Shown here piece by piece: positions 9,016 through 17,478 of a DNA stretch of 64,000 nt. Under the pieces are notes generated by a model. It saw only the letters and a list, made by a program, of their open reading frames with translations. It did not search any database and was not told the DNA's origin. Position 1 is the stretch's first letter. Every line of letters begins with the position of its first letter. The DNA lies in the NCBI RefSeq assembly GCF_011305995.1, contig NZ_CP049910.1, positions 6,214,501 to 6,278,500 of the forward strand, read 5' to 3'. Source of the stretch: Diaphorobacter sp. HDW4A. GTDB lineage: Bacteria > Pseudomonadota > Gammaproteobacteria > Burkholderiales > Burkholderiaceae_C. A program made the translations under genes and the position numbers.

Positions 9016-10150
9016 CGATGCCAAGCAGTCTCTGCAGGTCCTGCTGAATGAGCTCCAGCGGTTGTGAGACGTCCTGTATTGAAAGCTGCACATAGTGCCG
9101 ATGCAGGACATCGGATTTCGCGGGCGTGTGATTCAAGATGCGCCGCAGTGCTGCATCACCGACTCCCAGACGCTCTCCCACGGTTGCCAGCAACTTGCGA
9201 AGGTCATGCATCATGAAGGTGGGTGCGCCAGCCCGGGATGCCATCTGCGCGAGATGACCTGCAGACACTCCCGAGAATAACGCTTCGCAAGGCGCAGACT
9301 CTTCGCAACGTCTATCCAGAATCTCTCGCATCACGAGCGTGATGGGCAGGGTGTGGGGCTTGCCGTTCTTGGTCTCAGGAATGCGCAGAACGCCCTTGGT
9401 GAGGTCGATCTGGTCGCGACGCAGGTCACCTACCTCGTTGCGTCGCAAGCCCGTGTAGAGCGCCAGATAGAGAAAGTCACGCTGTGCGCCCGGGAGCTGG
9501 TCAATGCCGAGCCGCCAAGCGGGCAAATCACCTTCCTGGAGCACACGGGAGCGGGGCTGGGAACGGGCGGGCATCAACCCGGCGGCCGCAAGCTTGGTGA
9601 ACGGGCTGGCGATCTGGATGTCATGGACCGCACCGATGTACTTGAGCAGCGCGCCCCACAGGCCGCGAGTGAGCTCGACCAATGCAGCTCCTTTGCTACC
9701 TGCAAACGTATTGCAATGGCTGAAAAAGCGCGGGTCTTGCAAGGCAGTAACGGGCAGGGTGATCCACTCCGAGAAATGAGTCCGAATGAGCGACTCATAG
9801 CGCCTGCGGCTGGACTCCTTGATGCTTTTGGCGGCGCAGTAGTCAGCGAGCACTTGTGAAAGTAATGGCGCGATCTTGGTATCGCGCGGGGGCAGGTATG
9901 GGCGACGCCCTGCGCGGCACTCCCGGAGGATCTCTAGCGCCCGGGAGCGGGCCTCCTCAACGCTCATCAGGGGCCAGTATCCAAGATTCATGCGGAACTG
10001 CTTCCCTGCCACACTGGTCGCAACCCGGAAGGTGCGCTTGCGTGCGTTCATGCGAATGCAGAAGCCGCTCAGCATGCGGTCACGCAGGATTGTCCCGTCC
10101 GTAAGGCCAGAGCGCAGCAGCAGGGATTCGGTGATCAGTACAATTGGCAT
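8972..10150 (-). CDS. Tyrosine site-specific recombinase (integrase) of the island
   Basis: This 392-aa integrase has an N-terminal arm-binding region of the kind found in phage and island integrases (GYWPLMSVEEARSRA near residue 60). A SAM-like core-binding domain follows (about 95-200), then the catalytic domain. Catalytic residues are visible: Arg in YTGLRRNE, Lys in TKNGKPHTLP, His-x-x-Arg in HDLRK, His in ILNHTP, and the nucleophile Tyr353 in HRHYVQ. I start at ATG 10150. A much longer open frame continues upstream through ychF on the wrong strand and is a shadow. Its position at the junction with ychF, and the ychF fragment just upstream of its start, suggest that ychF is or was its attachment gene. 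Confidence 0.9.
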   Translation of the reverse strand: MPIVLITESLLLRSGLTDGTILRDRMLSGFCIRMNARKRTFRVATSVAGKQFRMNLGYWPLMSVEEARSRALEILRECRAGRRPYLPPRDTKIAPLLSQVLADYCAAKSIKESSRRRYESLIRTHFSEWITLPVTALQDPRFFSHCNTFAGSKGAALVELTRGLWGALLKYIGAVHDIQIASPFTKLAAAGLMPARSQPRSRVLQEGDLPAWRLGIDQLPGAQRDFLYLALYTGLRRNEVGDLRRDQIDLTKGVLRIPETKNGKPHTLPITLVMREILDRRCEESAPCEALFSGVSAGHLAQMASRAGAPTFMMHDLRKLLATVGERLGVGDAALRRILNHTPAKSDVLHRHYVQLSIQDVSQPLELIQQDLQRLLGIAPGIATGIACEVQK

Positions 10151-10240
10151 TAGTTTCCCCAGGCAAAACGAGGACAACGTCCTCTTGAAGTCCGACACAT
10201 TCCCCCTTGAGCTGACGCCCTGCCGTCCGGGGAGAATGGG

Positions 10241-10294
10241 CGCGGATCGGGCACTTCCACGACGCCGGTGTTCGGCTCGATGGTGCATAAGGGG
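10241..10294 (-). repeat. 54-bp ychF-derived fragment, inverted relative to ychF (candidate attachment-site remnant)
   Basis: The reverse complement of 10241-10294 matches ychF positions 10411-10464 at 49 of 54 bases. Three mismatches fall at third codon positions and keep the peptide [16 protein letters not shown], so the fragment came from the ychF of a related organism, not from this copy. It lies between the integrase start (10150) and ychF start (10316), in opposite orientation to ychF. A captured attachment site is the simplest reading. The inverted order is not what simple integration gives, which would leave a direct repeat. Confidence 0.8.
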
Positions 10295-10315
10295 TTGATT
10301 TACAAAGGAATTTCC

Positions 10316-11410
10316 ATGAGCCTCAAATGCGGCATCGTGGGCCTGCCCAATGTGGGCAAGTCCACTCTTTTCAACGCGCTGACGAAGGCTGGCATTGCCG
10401 CCGAGAACTATCCGTTCTGCACCATCGAGCCGAATACCGGCGTGGTGGAAGTGCCCGATCCGCGTCTGAAGGATCTGGCGAAGATCGTTGAGCCCGAGCG
10501 TGTCGTGCCCGCAATCGTTGAATTTGTGGACATCGCAGGTCTGGTGGCCGGCGCGTCCAAGGGTGAAGGCTTGGGCAACCAGTTCCTCGCGCACATCCGC
10601 GAAACCGACGCCATCGTCAATGTGGTGCGCTGCTTCGAAGACCCGAATGTGATTCACGTGGCCAACAAGGTCGATCCGATTGCCGACATCGAAGTCATCC
10701 AGACCGAGCTGTGCCTGGCCGATCTCGCGACCGTCGAAAAGGCGATCAACCGCTACAGCAAGGCCGCCAAGTCGGGCAACGACAAGGAAGCTGCCAAGCT
10801 GGTGTCGATGCTGATCCCGATTCAGGCTGCGCTCGACCAGGGCAGGCCAGCACGCTCGGTGCCGGTCAGCAAGGAAGACCTGCCGCTGCTCAAGTCGTTC
10901 TGTTTGATCACGGCCAAGCCTGCGATGTTCGTCGGCAACGTGTCGGAAGACGGTTTCGAGAACAACCCGCTGCTCGATCAACTGAAAGCCTACGCGGCTG
11001 CGCAGGGCGCTCCGGTGGTGGCGATCTGCGCCAAGATCGAGGCTGAGATGTCCGAAATGGGCGACGAAGACCGCGACATGTTCCTGAGCGAAATGGGCCT
11101 GGAAGAGCCTGGCCTGAACCGCCTGATCCGCGCCGGTTTCACGCTGTTGGGCCTGCAGACTTACTTCACCGCGGGCGTGAAGGAAGTGCGCGCATGGACC
11201 ATTCACGTGGGCGACACGGCTCCGCAAGCCGCTGGTGTGATCCACGGTGATTTCGAACGCGGCTTCATCCGCGCACAGACCATCGCGTTTGACGATTTCA
11301 TCCAATACAAGGGTGAACAAGGCGCGAAGGACGCGGGCAAGATGCGCGCGGAAGGCAAGGAATACGTCGTCAAGGATGGCGATGTGATGAACTTCCTGTT
11401 CAACGTCTAA
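10316..11410 (+). CDS. ychF: Redox-regulated/ribosome-binding ATPase YchF (Obg family)
   Basis: YchF (364 aa, normal length) is a universally conserved P-loop ATPase of the Obg/TRAFAC class that binds ribosomes and takes part in stress responses. It starts [17 protein letters not shown], with the G1 loop GLPNVGKST at residues 8-16. The G3 segment [12 protein letters not shown] and the C-terminal TGS-like domain ([27 protein letters not shown]) follow. The start ATG 10316 is preceded by AAAGGA; in-frame codons from 10268 are not used. In many Burkholderiales this gene follows pth; here the upstream neighbour is the island integrase, so the usual linkage is broken. A strong intrinsic terminator follows. 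Confidence 0.97.
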   Translation: MSLKCGIVGLPNVGKSTLFNALTKAGIAAENYPFCTIEPNTGVVEVPDPRLKDLAKIVEPERVVPAIVEFVDIAGLVAGASKGEGLGNQFLAHIRETDAIVNVVRCFEDPNVIHVANKVDPIADIEVIQTELCLADLATVEKAINRYSKAAKSGNDKEAAKLVSMLIPIQAALDQGRPARSVPVSKEDLPLLKSFCLITAKPAMFVGNVSEDGFENNPLLDQLKAYAAAQGAPVVAICAKIEAEMSEMGDEDRDMFLSEMGLEEPGLNRLIRAGFTLLGLQTYFTAGVKEVRAWTIHVGDTAPQAAGVIHGDFERGFIRAQTIAFDDFIQYKGEQGAKDAGKMRAEGKEYVVKDGDVMNFLFNV

Positions 11411-11432
11411 GTACAACGCTGCTGATTCAACG

Positions 11433-11470
11433 CCAGCACCCGCCGTTCGCGGCGGGTGCTGGCTTTTTTT
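11433..11470 (+). terminator. Intrinsic terminator after ychF
   Basis: CCAGCACCCGCC pairs perfectly with GGCGGGTGCTGG around a GTTCGC loop, followed by CTTTTTTT. Confidence 0.92.
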
Positions 11471-11530
11471 GTGCGTGGCGTGGCGCAAAGCAGCTATTCT
11501 TTCGGCTTCTCAAAATGGAGGCATCCGAAC

Positions 11531-13282
11531 ATGAAGCCGCAATTTCGACGCTGCGCCCTTGCCCTGAGCATCACTCTGGGTCTGGCCGTGATGGCACCCT
11601 CGGTCACCCACGCCGACACTCTCAAGAAACCCGCGCTCGATGCGATGGCATCGCAGCCTGCCGCAAGCAGTTTTAACGAGTTTCTGAAGAAAGCTGCCGC
11701 GCAGAATCCATCCGTGGCATCTGCGGTGCAGAGCTACACGAGCGGCAAGCCGCTGCTGGGCGACGAGCTGACCAACATCGCGCGCCTGCTGGGCCTGTAC
11801 ACCCGCATGACGCAGGAGAGCAAGGTGCTTTCGAGCATCGAGCAGATGGTGGAGCTGCCCACGGTGCGCGATCCCAAGATTCCGCCGCACGAGAACAAGG
11901 CGATCATCGAGTTCGGTCAGTTGGTCGAGAAGATGAGCAAGGACTTCGGCCTGCAGTTCCGCAACGTGGACAACCGCATCTTCGAGGTGACGCTGCCCGG
12001 CACGAGCGGTGAGGAATTCGGCATCCTGACGCACTCCGATGTAGTGCCGGTGGTGCCTGCGGAATGGGTGGTCGACGGCAAGCAGATCGATCCGTTCAAG
12101 GTCACGCGCATCGGCGACAGACTCTATGGGCGCGGCACGATTGACGACAAAGGCTCCATCGCCACGGTGCTGTTCGCGATGAAGGCGGTGAAGGATGCGA
12201 AACTGCCGCTGGCGCGCAGCATCCGCCTGATGATCGAGACCACCGAAGAGACCGGTGGCGATGCGATGAAGTACTACCGCGAGAAGACGAAATTGCCCGA
12301 GTACAACATCGTGCTCGACAGCAAATATCCCGCCGTGGTGGCGGAAAAGGGCACGGGCGCGATCAAGGCGTTCTTTGCTGAGGTGAAGACTGACGCGCAG
12401 CAACCGGTCATCACGGCGATGGCGGGTGCGGCGTCTTCTAACGCGATTGCACAGACCGCTACCGCCAGCATCGAGGCAGGCGATGCGTCGGCGTTGGCTG
12501 CTATTGCACAGAAGCTGCAAAGCGCGAAAGATGGCTATGTCGATGCTCACCAGAAGCTTGGCAAGTTCAGCATCGACATCGTGTCGACGGCCAACAAGAT
12601 CGATATCAAAGTGACCGGCGCATCGGCCCATGGCTCGCGTCCCGAAGAGGGTGTGAATCCGGTGCCCCGCCTTGCGCTGTTCATTCAGCAGGCGCTGCTG
12701 GCAGATGGTGGCAAGCCGCTTGTGCAGACCAACCAGTACGCCGAGGCGGTGCGCTACATCAACGGCGTCTACGGTCTCGACTATTTCGGCAACGCGCTCA
12801 AGCTTGCTTATGCGGACGATTTCATGGGGCCGTTGACCATCTCGCCCAACTTCATCAAGCCCGGCAACGGTCAGCTGGAGGTCACTGCGAATGCACGCAT
12901 GCCACGCGGCAAGTCGCCGGAGCAACTGAAAGCTGAAGTGGAAAAGGGCATTGCCGATTGGAGCGCTGCCGCCAAGGTGCCCGTGAAGATCGACTACACG
13001 CAAGGCAACTGGATGGCGCGCGATCCCAAGGGGGCATGGCTGTCCACGTTGCTCAACATCTTCGGTGACACCACGGGACTGGATGCCAAGCCAGTGCCCA
13101 CCGCTGGCAGCACGACGGCCAAGCTGATGCCTAACGCGATCAACTTCGGCCCCGCGATGCCCGGCAAGAAATACACGGCGCACAACGCGCTCGAGTATCA
13201 GGAATTGCCGGATCTGCGAACCGATATCCAGATGTTCACCGAGATGCTGGTGCGCATTGGCAATCTGCAGCAGATGCAGTAA
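11531..13282 (+). CDS. Exported M20-family metallopeptidase (dipeptidase-like)
   Basis: This 583-aa protein has a signal peptide (residues 1-27, ending near VTHA-D) and an M20 zinc-peptidase fold. Metal ligands are seen in THSDVV (His168, Asp170), GRGTIDDKGS, the Glu-Glu pair in ETTEETGG, and near the C-terminus HNALEYQ. A lid domain containing GASAHGSRPEEG lies between. It is likely a periplasmic dipeptidase or aminoacyl hydrolase; substrate cannot be told. I start at ATG 11531, eight bases after GGAGGC; an in-frame upstream start at 11456 lies inside the ychF terminator and is rejected. It stands alone between that terminator and a non-coding gap. Confidence 0.88.
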   Translation: MKPQFRRCALALSITLGLAVMAPSVTHADTLKKPALDAMASQPAASSFNEFLKKAAAQNPSVASAVQSYTSGKPLLGDELTNIARLLGLYTRMTQESKVLSSIEQMVELPTVRDPKIPPHENKAIIEFGQLVEKMSKDFGLQFRNVDNRIFEVTLPGTSGEEFGILTHSDVVPVVPAEWVVDGKQIDPFKVTRIGDRLYGRGTIDDKGSIATVLFAMKAVKDAKLPLARSIRLMIETTEETGGDAMKYYREKTKLPEYNIVLDSKYPAVVAEKGTGAIKAFFAEVKTDAQQPVITAMAGAASSNAIAQTATASIEAGDASALAAIAQKLQSAKDGYVDAHQKLGKFSIDIVSTANKIDIKVTGASAHGSRPEEGVNPVPRLALFIQQALLADGGKPLVQTNQYAEAVRYINGVYGLDYFGNALKLAYADDFMGPLTISPNFIKPGNGQLEVTANARMPRGKSPEQLKAEVEKGIADWSAAAKVPVKIDYTQGNWMARDPKGAWLSTLLNIFGDTTGLDAKPVPTAGSTTAKLMPNAINFGPAMPGKKYTAHNALEYQELPDLRTDIQMFTEMLVRIGNLQQMQ

Positions 13283-13624
13283 ATGTCATGCACGGCAAGC
13301 TGAGCGCTTTCAACGAATTGAGAGGCGAGGCCCGGTTGAGCGCCCTCACCCTTCCAAGCTTTCCTCGGGGCGTTGGCTGTAGCCTGTCGTCCTCCGGACA
13401 GGCGCTAGTCCGTATCCCTGATGAGTGGGAAATCTGGTGTCGCCAGAGGGGAGCCGCTGACTGCCCTGTTGGCTGGCCGATGGATTGCGCGGCAAGAAGA
13501 TAGCGGCGTGTGATAATTTTCACATCGATTGCGTAGATGCCAATGCGCCTCGTGCCTGGACTTTGTTGCACGGCGTATTCAAGCTGCGGCTCAATTTCTC
13601 AACCCAAAAGCCTGATCAAAATTC
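13283..13624. other. Non-coding gap between the M20 peptidase and the NadQ-like gene
   Basis: About 340 bases with no convincing gene; short open frames on both strands look like chance. It contains one perfect Crp-type palindrome (13509-13524). Confidence 0.5.
13509..13524. promoter_or_regulatory. Crp-type binding site
   Basis: TGTGA-TAATTT-TCACA matches the Crp consensus TGTGA-N6-TCACA exactly. It lies 101 bases before the start of the NadQ-like regulator gene. Whether the host has a Crp-type protein reading this sequence is unknown. Confidence 0.45.
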
Positions 13625-14560
13625 TTGAGCAAGTCTGACCCACACTTTGTACAAGCCGACCTCGTGGCGGTGCTGCTCGCCGTGACCAATGGCGAGCCGC
13701 GCGTGCTCACCACGAGGGAAGGGCGCACGCTGCCTGCAGGGCCGTTCACCGCGGGGCACCGTTCGCTGCAGGCGAGTCTGCGCGAATGGGTGGAGAGCCA
13801 GACGCACCACCCGCTGGGTTATGTCGAGCAGCTCTACACCTTTCCCGATCATGAACGCTCTGACGTGCTGGGCATGCGTGCCATCTCCATCAGCTATCTG
13901 GGGCTCACGCGCGAGCTCGACGACAACGGGGTCTCGCAACCCGGTTGGCACGACTGGTATCGCTACTTTCCTTGGGAAGACTGGCGAGGTGGAGAGCCCA
14001 CGCTCGTGACCAAGACCATTCTTCCGCGCTTGCGTGAATGGAGTCGCGGTGCGGGCGATGCAGCACTCAAGAAGCTGCGCACCCAGCGCGTGGCGGTGAT
14101 GTTCGGGATCGACGACAACGAGTGGAACGAGGAACTGGTGCTGCAGCGCTACGAGCTGCTGTTCGAGGCTGGACTGGTGGAGGAGTCGCGCCGCTACGGC
14201 ATCGAGTCTGCGCGCGATGTGCTGTTGCCGGGCGCTGATATGGGCCACGATCATCGGCGCATTCTTGCGACGGGCATGGCGCGTCTGCGTGCCAAGATCA
14301 AGTACCGCCCTGTGGTGTTCGAGCTCATGCCACCGGATTTCTCGCTGCTGCAGTTGCAGCAGACTGTGGAGGCGCTGGCAGGGCGTGGTTTGCACAAGCA
14401 GAACTTTCGCCGCCAGATCGAGCAGCAGGCGCTGGTCGAGGAAACCGGCCAGATCGCCGCAGGCACCGCAGGCCGCCCGGCCAAGCTCTATCGCTTTCGC
14501 CGCAACGTGATTCTCGAGCGCGCGATGTCGGGCAACAAGCTACCTCTGGCGCGCGGTTGA
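13625..14560 (+). CDS. nadQ: NadQ/NrtR-like transcriptional regulator (Nudix-related domain plus winged helix)
   Basis: This 311-aa protein joins an N-terminal Nudix-like domain (residues 1-155; VAVLLAVTNGEPRVLTT, then WVESQTHHPLGYVEQLYTF) to a C-terminal winged helix near 235-300. That part includes LQLQQTVEALAGR, FRRQIEQQALVEETG and GRPAKLYRF. The Nudix box itself is degenerate, which fits a ligand-sensing rather than hydrolytic role. Proteins of this type (NrtR, NadQ) repress NAD synthesis genes. nadC lies 850 bases downstream, and two matching palindromes surround its promoter and start. The start is taken as TTG 13625 and is not certain. A Crp-type site lies upstream. The regulator call is good; the NadQ label rests partly on this context. 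Confidence 0.8.
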   Translation: MSKSDPHFVQADLVAVLLAVTNGEPRVLTTREGRTLPAGPFTAGHRSLQASLREWVESQTHHPLGYVEQLYTFPDHERSDVLGMRAISISYLGLTRELDDNGVSQPGWHDWYRYFPWEDWRGGEPTLVTKTILPRLREWSRGAGDAALKKLRTQRVAVMFGIDDNEWNEELVLQRYELLFEAGLVEESRRYGIESARDVLLPGADMGHDHRRILATGMARLRAKIKYRPVVFELMPPDFSLLQLQQTVEALAGRGLHKQNFRRQIEQQALVEETGQIAAGTAGRPAKLYRFRRNVILERAMSGNKLPLARG

Positions 14561-14669
14561 TGCGCGCTGCGCGCCGCAGTCCTTCGGAAATTTCATGAGT
14601 GCGCGCTGAACCGCAAGCGGCCTTCGTCGCTACGATCGATCACGCCTCGAATGACCTTTTGCGCCCACC

Positions 14670-15287
14670 ATGATCGATCTGCAACTGCTCTCCCTTTTCG
14701 CATTGGCGTTCTTCACAGCCGTGCTGATTCCCGGCCCGAATGTGGCACTGGCCGTCACGCAGTCGATCCGCTATGGCCTTCGGCGTGCGATCCCCGGTGC
14801 GTGGGGTTTCGGGCTTGCGACGGGCATCCATGCGGTCACGGTGTACGCCGGCGTGGGGGTGTTCATCGGCGAGCATCCGCAGGTGCTCAACGTGCTGCGT
14901 TGGGCGGGCGTGGCCTACATCCTGCATCTGGCGTATGGAGCCTTGACGGACTTGAGTGATGAACCTACCGCGCAGACCCGCGAGGTGAGCCGGACGAAAA
15001 TCTTCACCAGCGCGTTTCTCGCCTCGCTCACCAGCCCCAAGGGCTGGCTGGTGAGCCTCTTGCTCTATCCGGGTTTCATCAATCCACAACTGGGCTACCT
15101 CTCCCAGGCGGCGTCGGTGACTGTGCTGGCGGTGTGCATTTCACTCGCCACCTACGGTGGCTACATGTTGGCGGCGGATCGTGCACAGCGGTTGTTTCGC
15201 AATCGGCGCCAGCTCAATCGCGTGGCGGCCGGGCTTTATGTGCTGGTGGCTTGCGGGCTGCTGCTGTCGATCTTCGACGCAATCTGA
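14670..15287 (+). CDS. LysE/RhtB-family amino-acid exporter
   Basis: This 205-aa inner-membrane protein has about six hydrophobic segments and the family signature near the N-terminus (LIPGPNVALAVTQSIRYG, residues 21-38). A charged cytoplasmic loop follows around 95-110 (DEPTAQTREVSRTKIF). Members export amino acids such as lysine, threonine or homoserine lactone; the substrate cannot be read here. ATG 14670 is the first good start. It lies 109 bases after the NadQ-like gene and is followed by the nadC control region, where a terminator-like hairpin (15370-15392) probably ends its transcript. Confidence 0.9.
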   Translation: MIDLQLLSLFALAFFTAVLIPGPNVALAVTQSIRYGLRRAIPGAWGFGLATGIHAVTVYAGVGVFIGEHPQVLNVLRWAGVAYILHLAYGALTDLSDEPTAQTREVSRTKIFTSAFLASLTSPKGWLVSLLLYPGFINPQLGYLSQAASVTVLAVCISLATYGGYMLAADRAQRLFRNRRQLNRVAAGLYVLVACGLLLSIFDAI

Positions 15288-15331
15288 ATTGTTGCGCGAC
15301 AAAAGGCTGCGCAGAATGAATTCCCCGCACC

Positions 15332-15360
15332 TTGACGGGTTTTATGCTCGTGATTAGCAT
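15332..15360 (+). promoter_or_regulatory. Candidate nadC promoter
   Basis: TTGACG (15332-15337) and TAGCAT (15355-15360) are separated by 17 bases. The -10 box lies inside the first NadQ-like palindrome, so a bound repressor would block it. Confidence 0.45.
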
Positions 15361-15361
15361 A
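15343..15361. promoter_or_regulatory. Candidate NadQ operator 1
   Basis: TATGCTC-N5-TAGCATA, an inverted repeat overlapping the putative -10 box. It shares architecture with the site at 15400-15418. Confidence 0.6.
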
Positions 15362-15369
15362 AGTTGTCA

Positions 15370-15392
15370 GCGCATTTGCGCCCCCTTTTTTT
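15370..15392 (+). terminator. Terminator-like hairpin between lysE-type gene and nadC
   Basis: GCGCA-TT-TGCGC is followed by CCCC and a run of T. It could end the exporter transcript or attenuate nadC. Confidence 0.45.
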
Positions 15393-15399
15393 GATTAAA

Positions 15400-15418
15400 T
15401 ATACTCAAAATGAGCATT
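15400..15418. promoter_or_regulatory. Candidate NadQ operator 2, overlapping the nadC start codon
   Basis: TATACTC-N5-GAGCATT, with the nadC ATG inside the spacer. Its centre is 57 bases from that of operator 1, roughly a whole number of helical turns. Confidence 0.6.
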
Positions 15419-16279
15419 AAAGAGACTGCTGCCCTACCGATTCCCCCGCTGCCCGATGTGATGCTTGAGCCACTGGTGCGCATGGCCTTGCTGGAAGATC
15501 TGGGCCGTGCGGGTGATCTGACCACCGATACCATCGTGCCAGCGGACGCCAAGGCCGAGCTGCGTTTGGTGGCGCGACAGGACGGGGTGCTCGCGGGACT
15601 CGATCTGGCGCGCCTCGCGTTCACGTTGATGGATGGTCGCACGCAGTTCGATGCGAGCTGCGCGGATGGCACGCTGCTCAAACCAGGCACCGAGATCGCG
15701 CGCATTCGTGGCTACAGCCGTGCGATGCTGAGCGCAGAGCGCGTCGCGCTCAACTATTTGTGCCATCTGAGCGGCGTTGCCACCGCCACGCATTCGATTG
15801 CCGTGGCAATTGCCGCCTTCGGCGCGCGCGTGACCTGTACGCGCAAGACCATGCCGGGTCTGCGTTCGCTGCAGAAGTATGCGGTGCGGGTGGGCGGCGG
15901 CAGCAACCACCGTTTCGGGCTGGACGACGCGGTGCTCATCAAGGACAACCACATCGCGCTCGCGGGGGGCGTCGAGACGGCGGTGCAGCGCGCACGCGCC
16001 GGTGTCGGTCATATGGTGAAGATCGAGCTCGAGGTGGACACGCTCGCGCAGCTCGAGGTGGCGCTCGTGCTCGGCGTGGACGTGGTGCTGCTCGACAACA
16101 TGAGCCTCGACGATCTGCGCACGGCGGTGGACATGTGCAAGGGCCGGGCGATTACCGAGGCCTCGGGTCGCATTACCCCCGAGACCGCGCCTGCGGTGGC
16201 TGCCACGGGGGTCGATCAGATAGCGGTCGGCTGGATCACGCACAGCACGCGGGTGCTCGACATCGGGCTCGATGCCTGA
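15410..16279 (+). CDS. nadC: Nicotinate-nucleotide pyrophosphorylase (carboxylating)
   Basis: NadC (289 aa, normal length) converts quinolinate and PRPP to nicotinate mononucleotide, CO2 and pyrophosphate in de novo NAD synthesis. It shows the N-terminal LEDLGRAGDLTTD segment, CTRKTMPGLRSLQKYAV with catalytic basic residues (about residues 144-160), GGGSNHRFGLDDAVLIKDNH (163-182), the acidic ELEV and LDNM strands, and the final SGRIT. ATG 15410 sits within a palindrome and has no obvious ribosome site, so the start itself may be covered by a repressor. A Bug-type receptor gene follows after 20 bases. The pair of NadQ-like operators predicts repression when NAD or ATP is abundant. Confidence 0.97.
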   Translation: MSIKETAALPIPPLPDVMLEPLVRMALLEDLGRAGDLTTDTIVPADAKAELRLVARQDGVLAGLDLARLAFTLMDGRTQFDASCADGTLLKPGTEIARIRGYSRAMLSAERVALNYLCHLSGVATATHSIAVAIAAFGARVTCTRKTMPGLRSLQKYAVRVGGGSNHRFGLDDAVLIKDNHIALAGGVETAVQRARAGVGHMVKIELEVDTLAQLEVALVLGVDVVLLDNMSLDDLRTAVDMCKGRAITEASGRITPETAPAVAATGVDQIAVGWITHSTRVLDIGLDA

Positions 16280-16299
16280 AGTGATGGAGTGAATCCAAA

Positions 16300-17292
16300 A
16301 TGCTGAAACGACGCATGGCCTGGATGACGGCGGCGGTGCTCGCGCTGATCGCCATTGCGGGTGTCTGGCAGGTCAGCAGCGGCCGTGCGGCGGTGCGCTT
16401 CGACAAGCCGATCTCCATCATCGTGACCTTTCCTCCGGGCGGTGGAACCGACTTGCTCGCGCGGCGACTGGGCGCAGCGCTGCAGGAGCGGCTGGGGCAG
16501 AACGTGGTGGTGGAAAACCGCCCGGGCGCGAGCGGCAACATCGGCGCGCGCTATGTGGCCGAGGCGCCCGCCGACGGCTCCACGCTGCTGATGGTCAACA
16601 GCTCGTTCGCGATCAATCCGGGCGTCTACCAGCATCTCGATTTCGATCCGCACCGCGACTTTCGCGCCGTGGTCAATGCGGGCACCATCGCTTCGGTGCT
16701 GGTGGTGCCTCAGGGCAGCGATGTCAGCTCGCTTGCCGGGTTGATCGCTCGGCAACAGGCACAGGGTATTGTCCCGGTGGCCTTCGCATCGTGCGGCAAT
16801 GGCACGCCGCAGCATCTGGCCGGTGAGATGCTGGCGCGCGCGCTGCACATCGGTCTGCAGCATGTGCCCTACAAGGGCTGCGGTCCGGCCATCACCGATG
16901 TGGCGGCGGGGCAGGTGCCGCTCGGCATGGTCACGGCGAGCAGCGCCGCGCCGATGATCGAGGCGGGTCGCGTGCGCGCGATTGCGGTGACCTCGGCGTC
17001 ACGCCTACCGCAGCTGGCCCATGTGCCGACCGTGGCCGAGCAGGGTGCGCCGGGCTTCGAGGCCCAGCAATGGCACGGACTGCTCGCACCTGCGGGCACG
17101 CCGGACGCGGTGGTCGAACATCTGCACAATGTGCTGATGGCGATTCTGGACGACCCCGCGATGGCGCAGACGCTCGCGGCACAGGGCTATGCGCCGCAGC
17201 GCCAGACCACGCAGCAGTTCGACAAGCTGATCGCCACCGACATGGATCGCTACGCGCAGTTGAGTCGAGAGCTGGGGCTGCGGGTGGATTGA
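16300..17292 (+). CDS. Bug/TctC-family tripartite tricarboxylate carrier receptor
   Basis: This 330-aa periplasmic binding protein has an N-terminal hydrophobic signal or anchor (residues 5-25). The Bug-family order follows: ISIIVTFPPGGGTDLLAR (ligand loop, near 44-61), NVVVENRPGASGNIGARYVA (68-87), and HVPYKGCGPAITDVAAGQV with GAPGFEAQQWHGLLAPAG further on. Bordetella and Comamonadaceae hold dozens of such receptors, usually without their membrane partners nearby, as here. Being 20 bases downstream of nadC, it may share its transcript, so a pyridine carboxylate ligand is possible but unproven. ATG 16300 is preceded by GGAG. Confidence 0.92.
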   Translation: MLKRRMAWMTAAVLALIAIAGVWQVSSGRAAVRFDKPISIIVTFPPGGGTDLLARRLGAALQERLGQNVVVENRPGASGNIGARYVAEAPADGSTLLMVNSSFAINPGVYQHLDFDPHRDFRAVVNAGTIASVLVVPQGSDVSSLAGLIARQQAQGIVPVAFASCGNGTPQHLAGEMLARALHIGLQHVPYKGCGPAITDVAAGQVPLGMVTASSAAPMIEAGRVRAIAVTSASRLPQLAHVPTVAEQGAPGFEAQQWHGLLAPAGTPDAVVEHLHNVLMAILDDPAMAQTLAAQGYAPQRQTTQQFDKLIATDMDRYAQLSRELGLRVD

Positions 17293-17478
17293 CCTGTGCC
17301 AGATAAGACCGCGAGCGGCAACGACATTTTCATTTGATGCGAATAATTCCCGTTTGACGATTCGCAACATTTGAACATCTGAGGAGCGCACCTCTTCAAG
17401 AGCCGGGTACAGTGACGCCCGTCACGTGGTTGTCACATTGCATTGCAACCATGCCGTGCCGGCTCCAGAGAGGTCTTC

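Larger units (their letters stand above)
1..10300. mobile_element. Right-hand part of an integrated genomic island carrying a type I R-M system
   Basis: This stretch holds hsdMSR, a serine recombinase, two orphan reading frames and a tyrosine integrase, and then stops abruptly at the housekeeping gene ychF. Recombinases, orphan genes and a restriction system together are the usual content of an integrated element. The integrase is the last gene before the junction, and a 54-bp ychF-derived fragment sits between it and the native ychF. Intergenic DNA at 7.1-7.3 and 8.4-8.9 kb is richer in A and T than the core genes. The left end is outside the window, so size and left attachment site are unknown. 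The exact right boundary (about 10.15-10.3 kb) is inferred. Confidence 0.6.

Noticed and set aside
8972..11488. 838-codon minus-strand frame starting beyond ychF
   Set aside because: Only its last 392 codons are real (the integrase). The rest is antisense to ychF and has no family features.
11510..13183. 557-codon minus-strand frame over the M20 peptidase
   Set aside because: Antisense shadow of a well-supported gene with signal peptide and metal-site motifs.
13288..13503. Short open frames in the gap after the M20 peptidase
   Set aside because: No ribosome site, no protein-like features, and frames open on both strands by chance.
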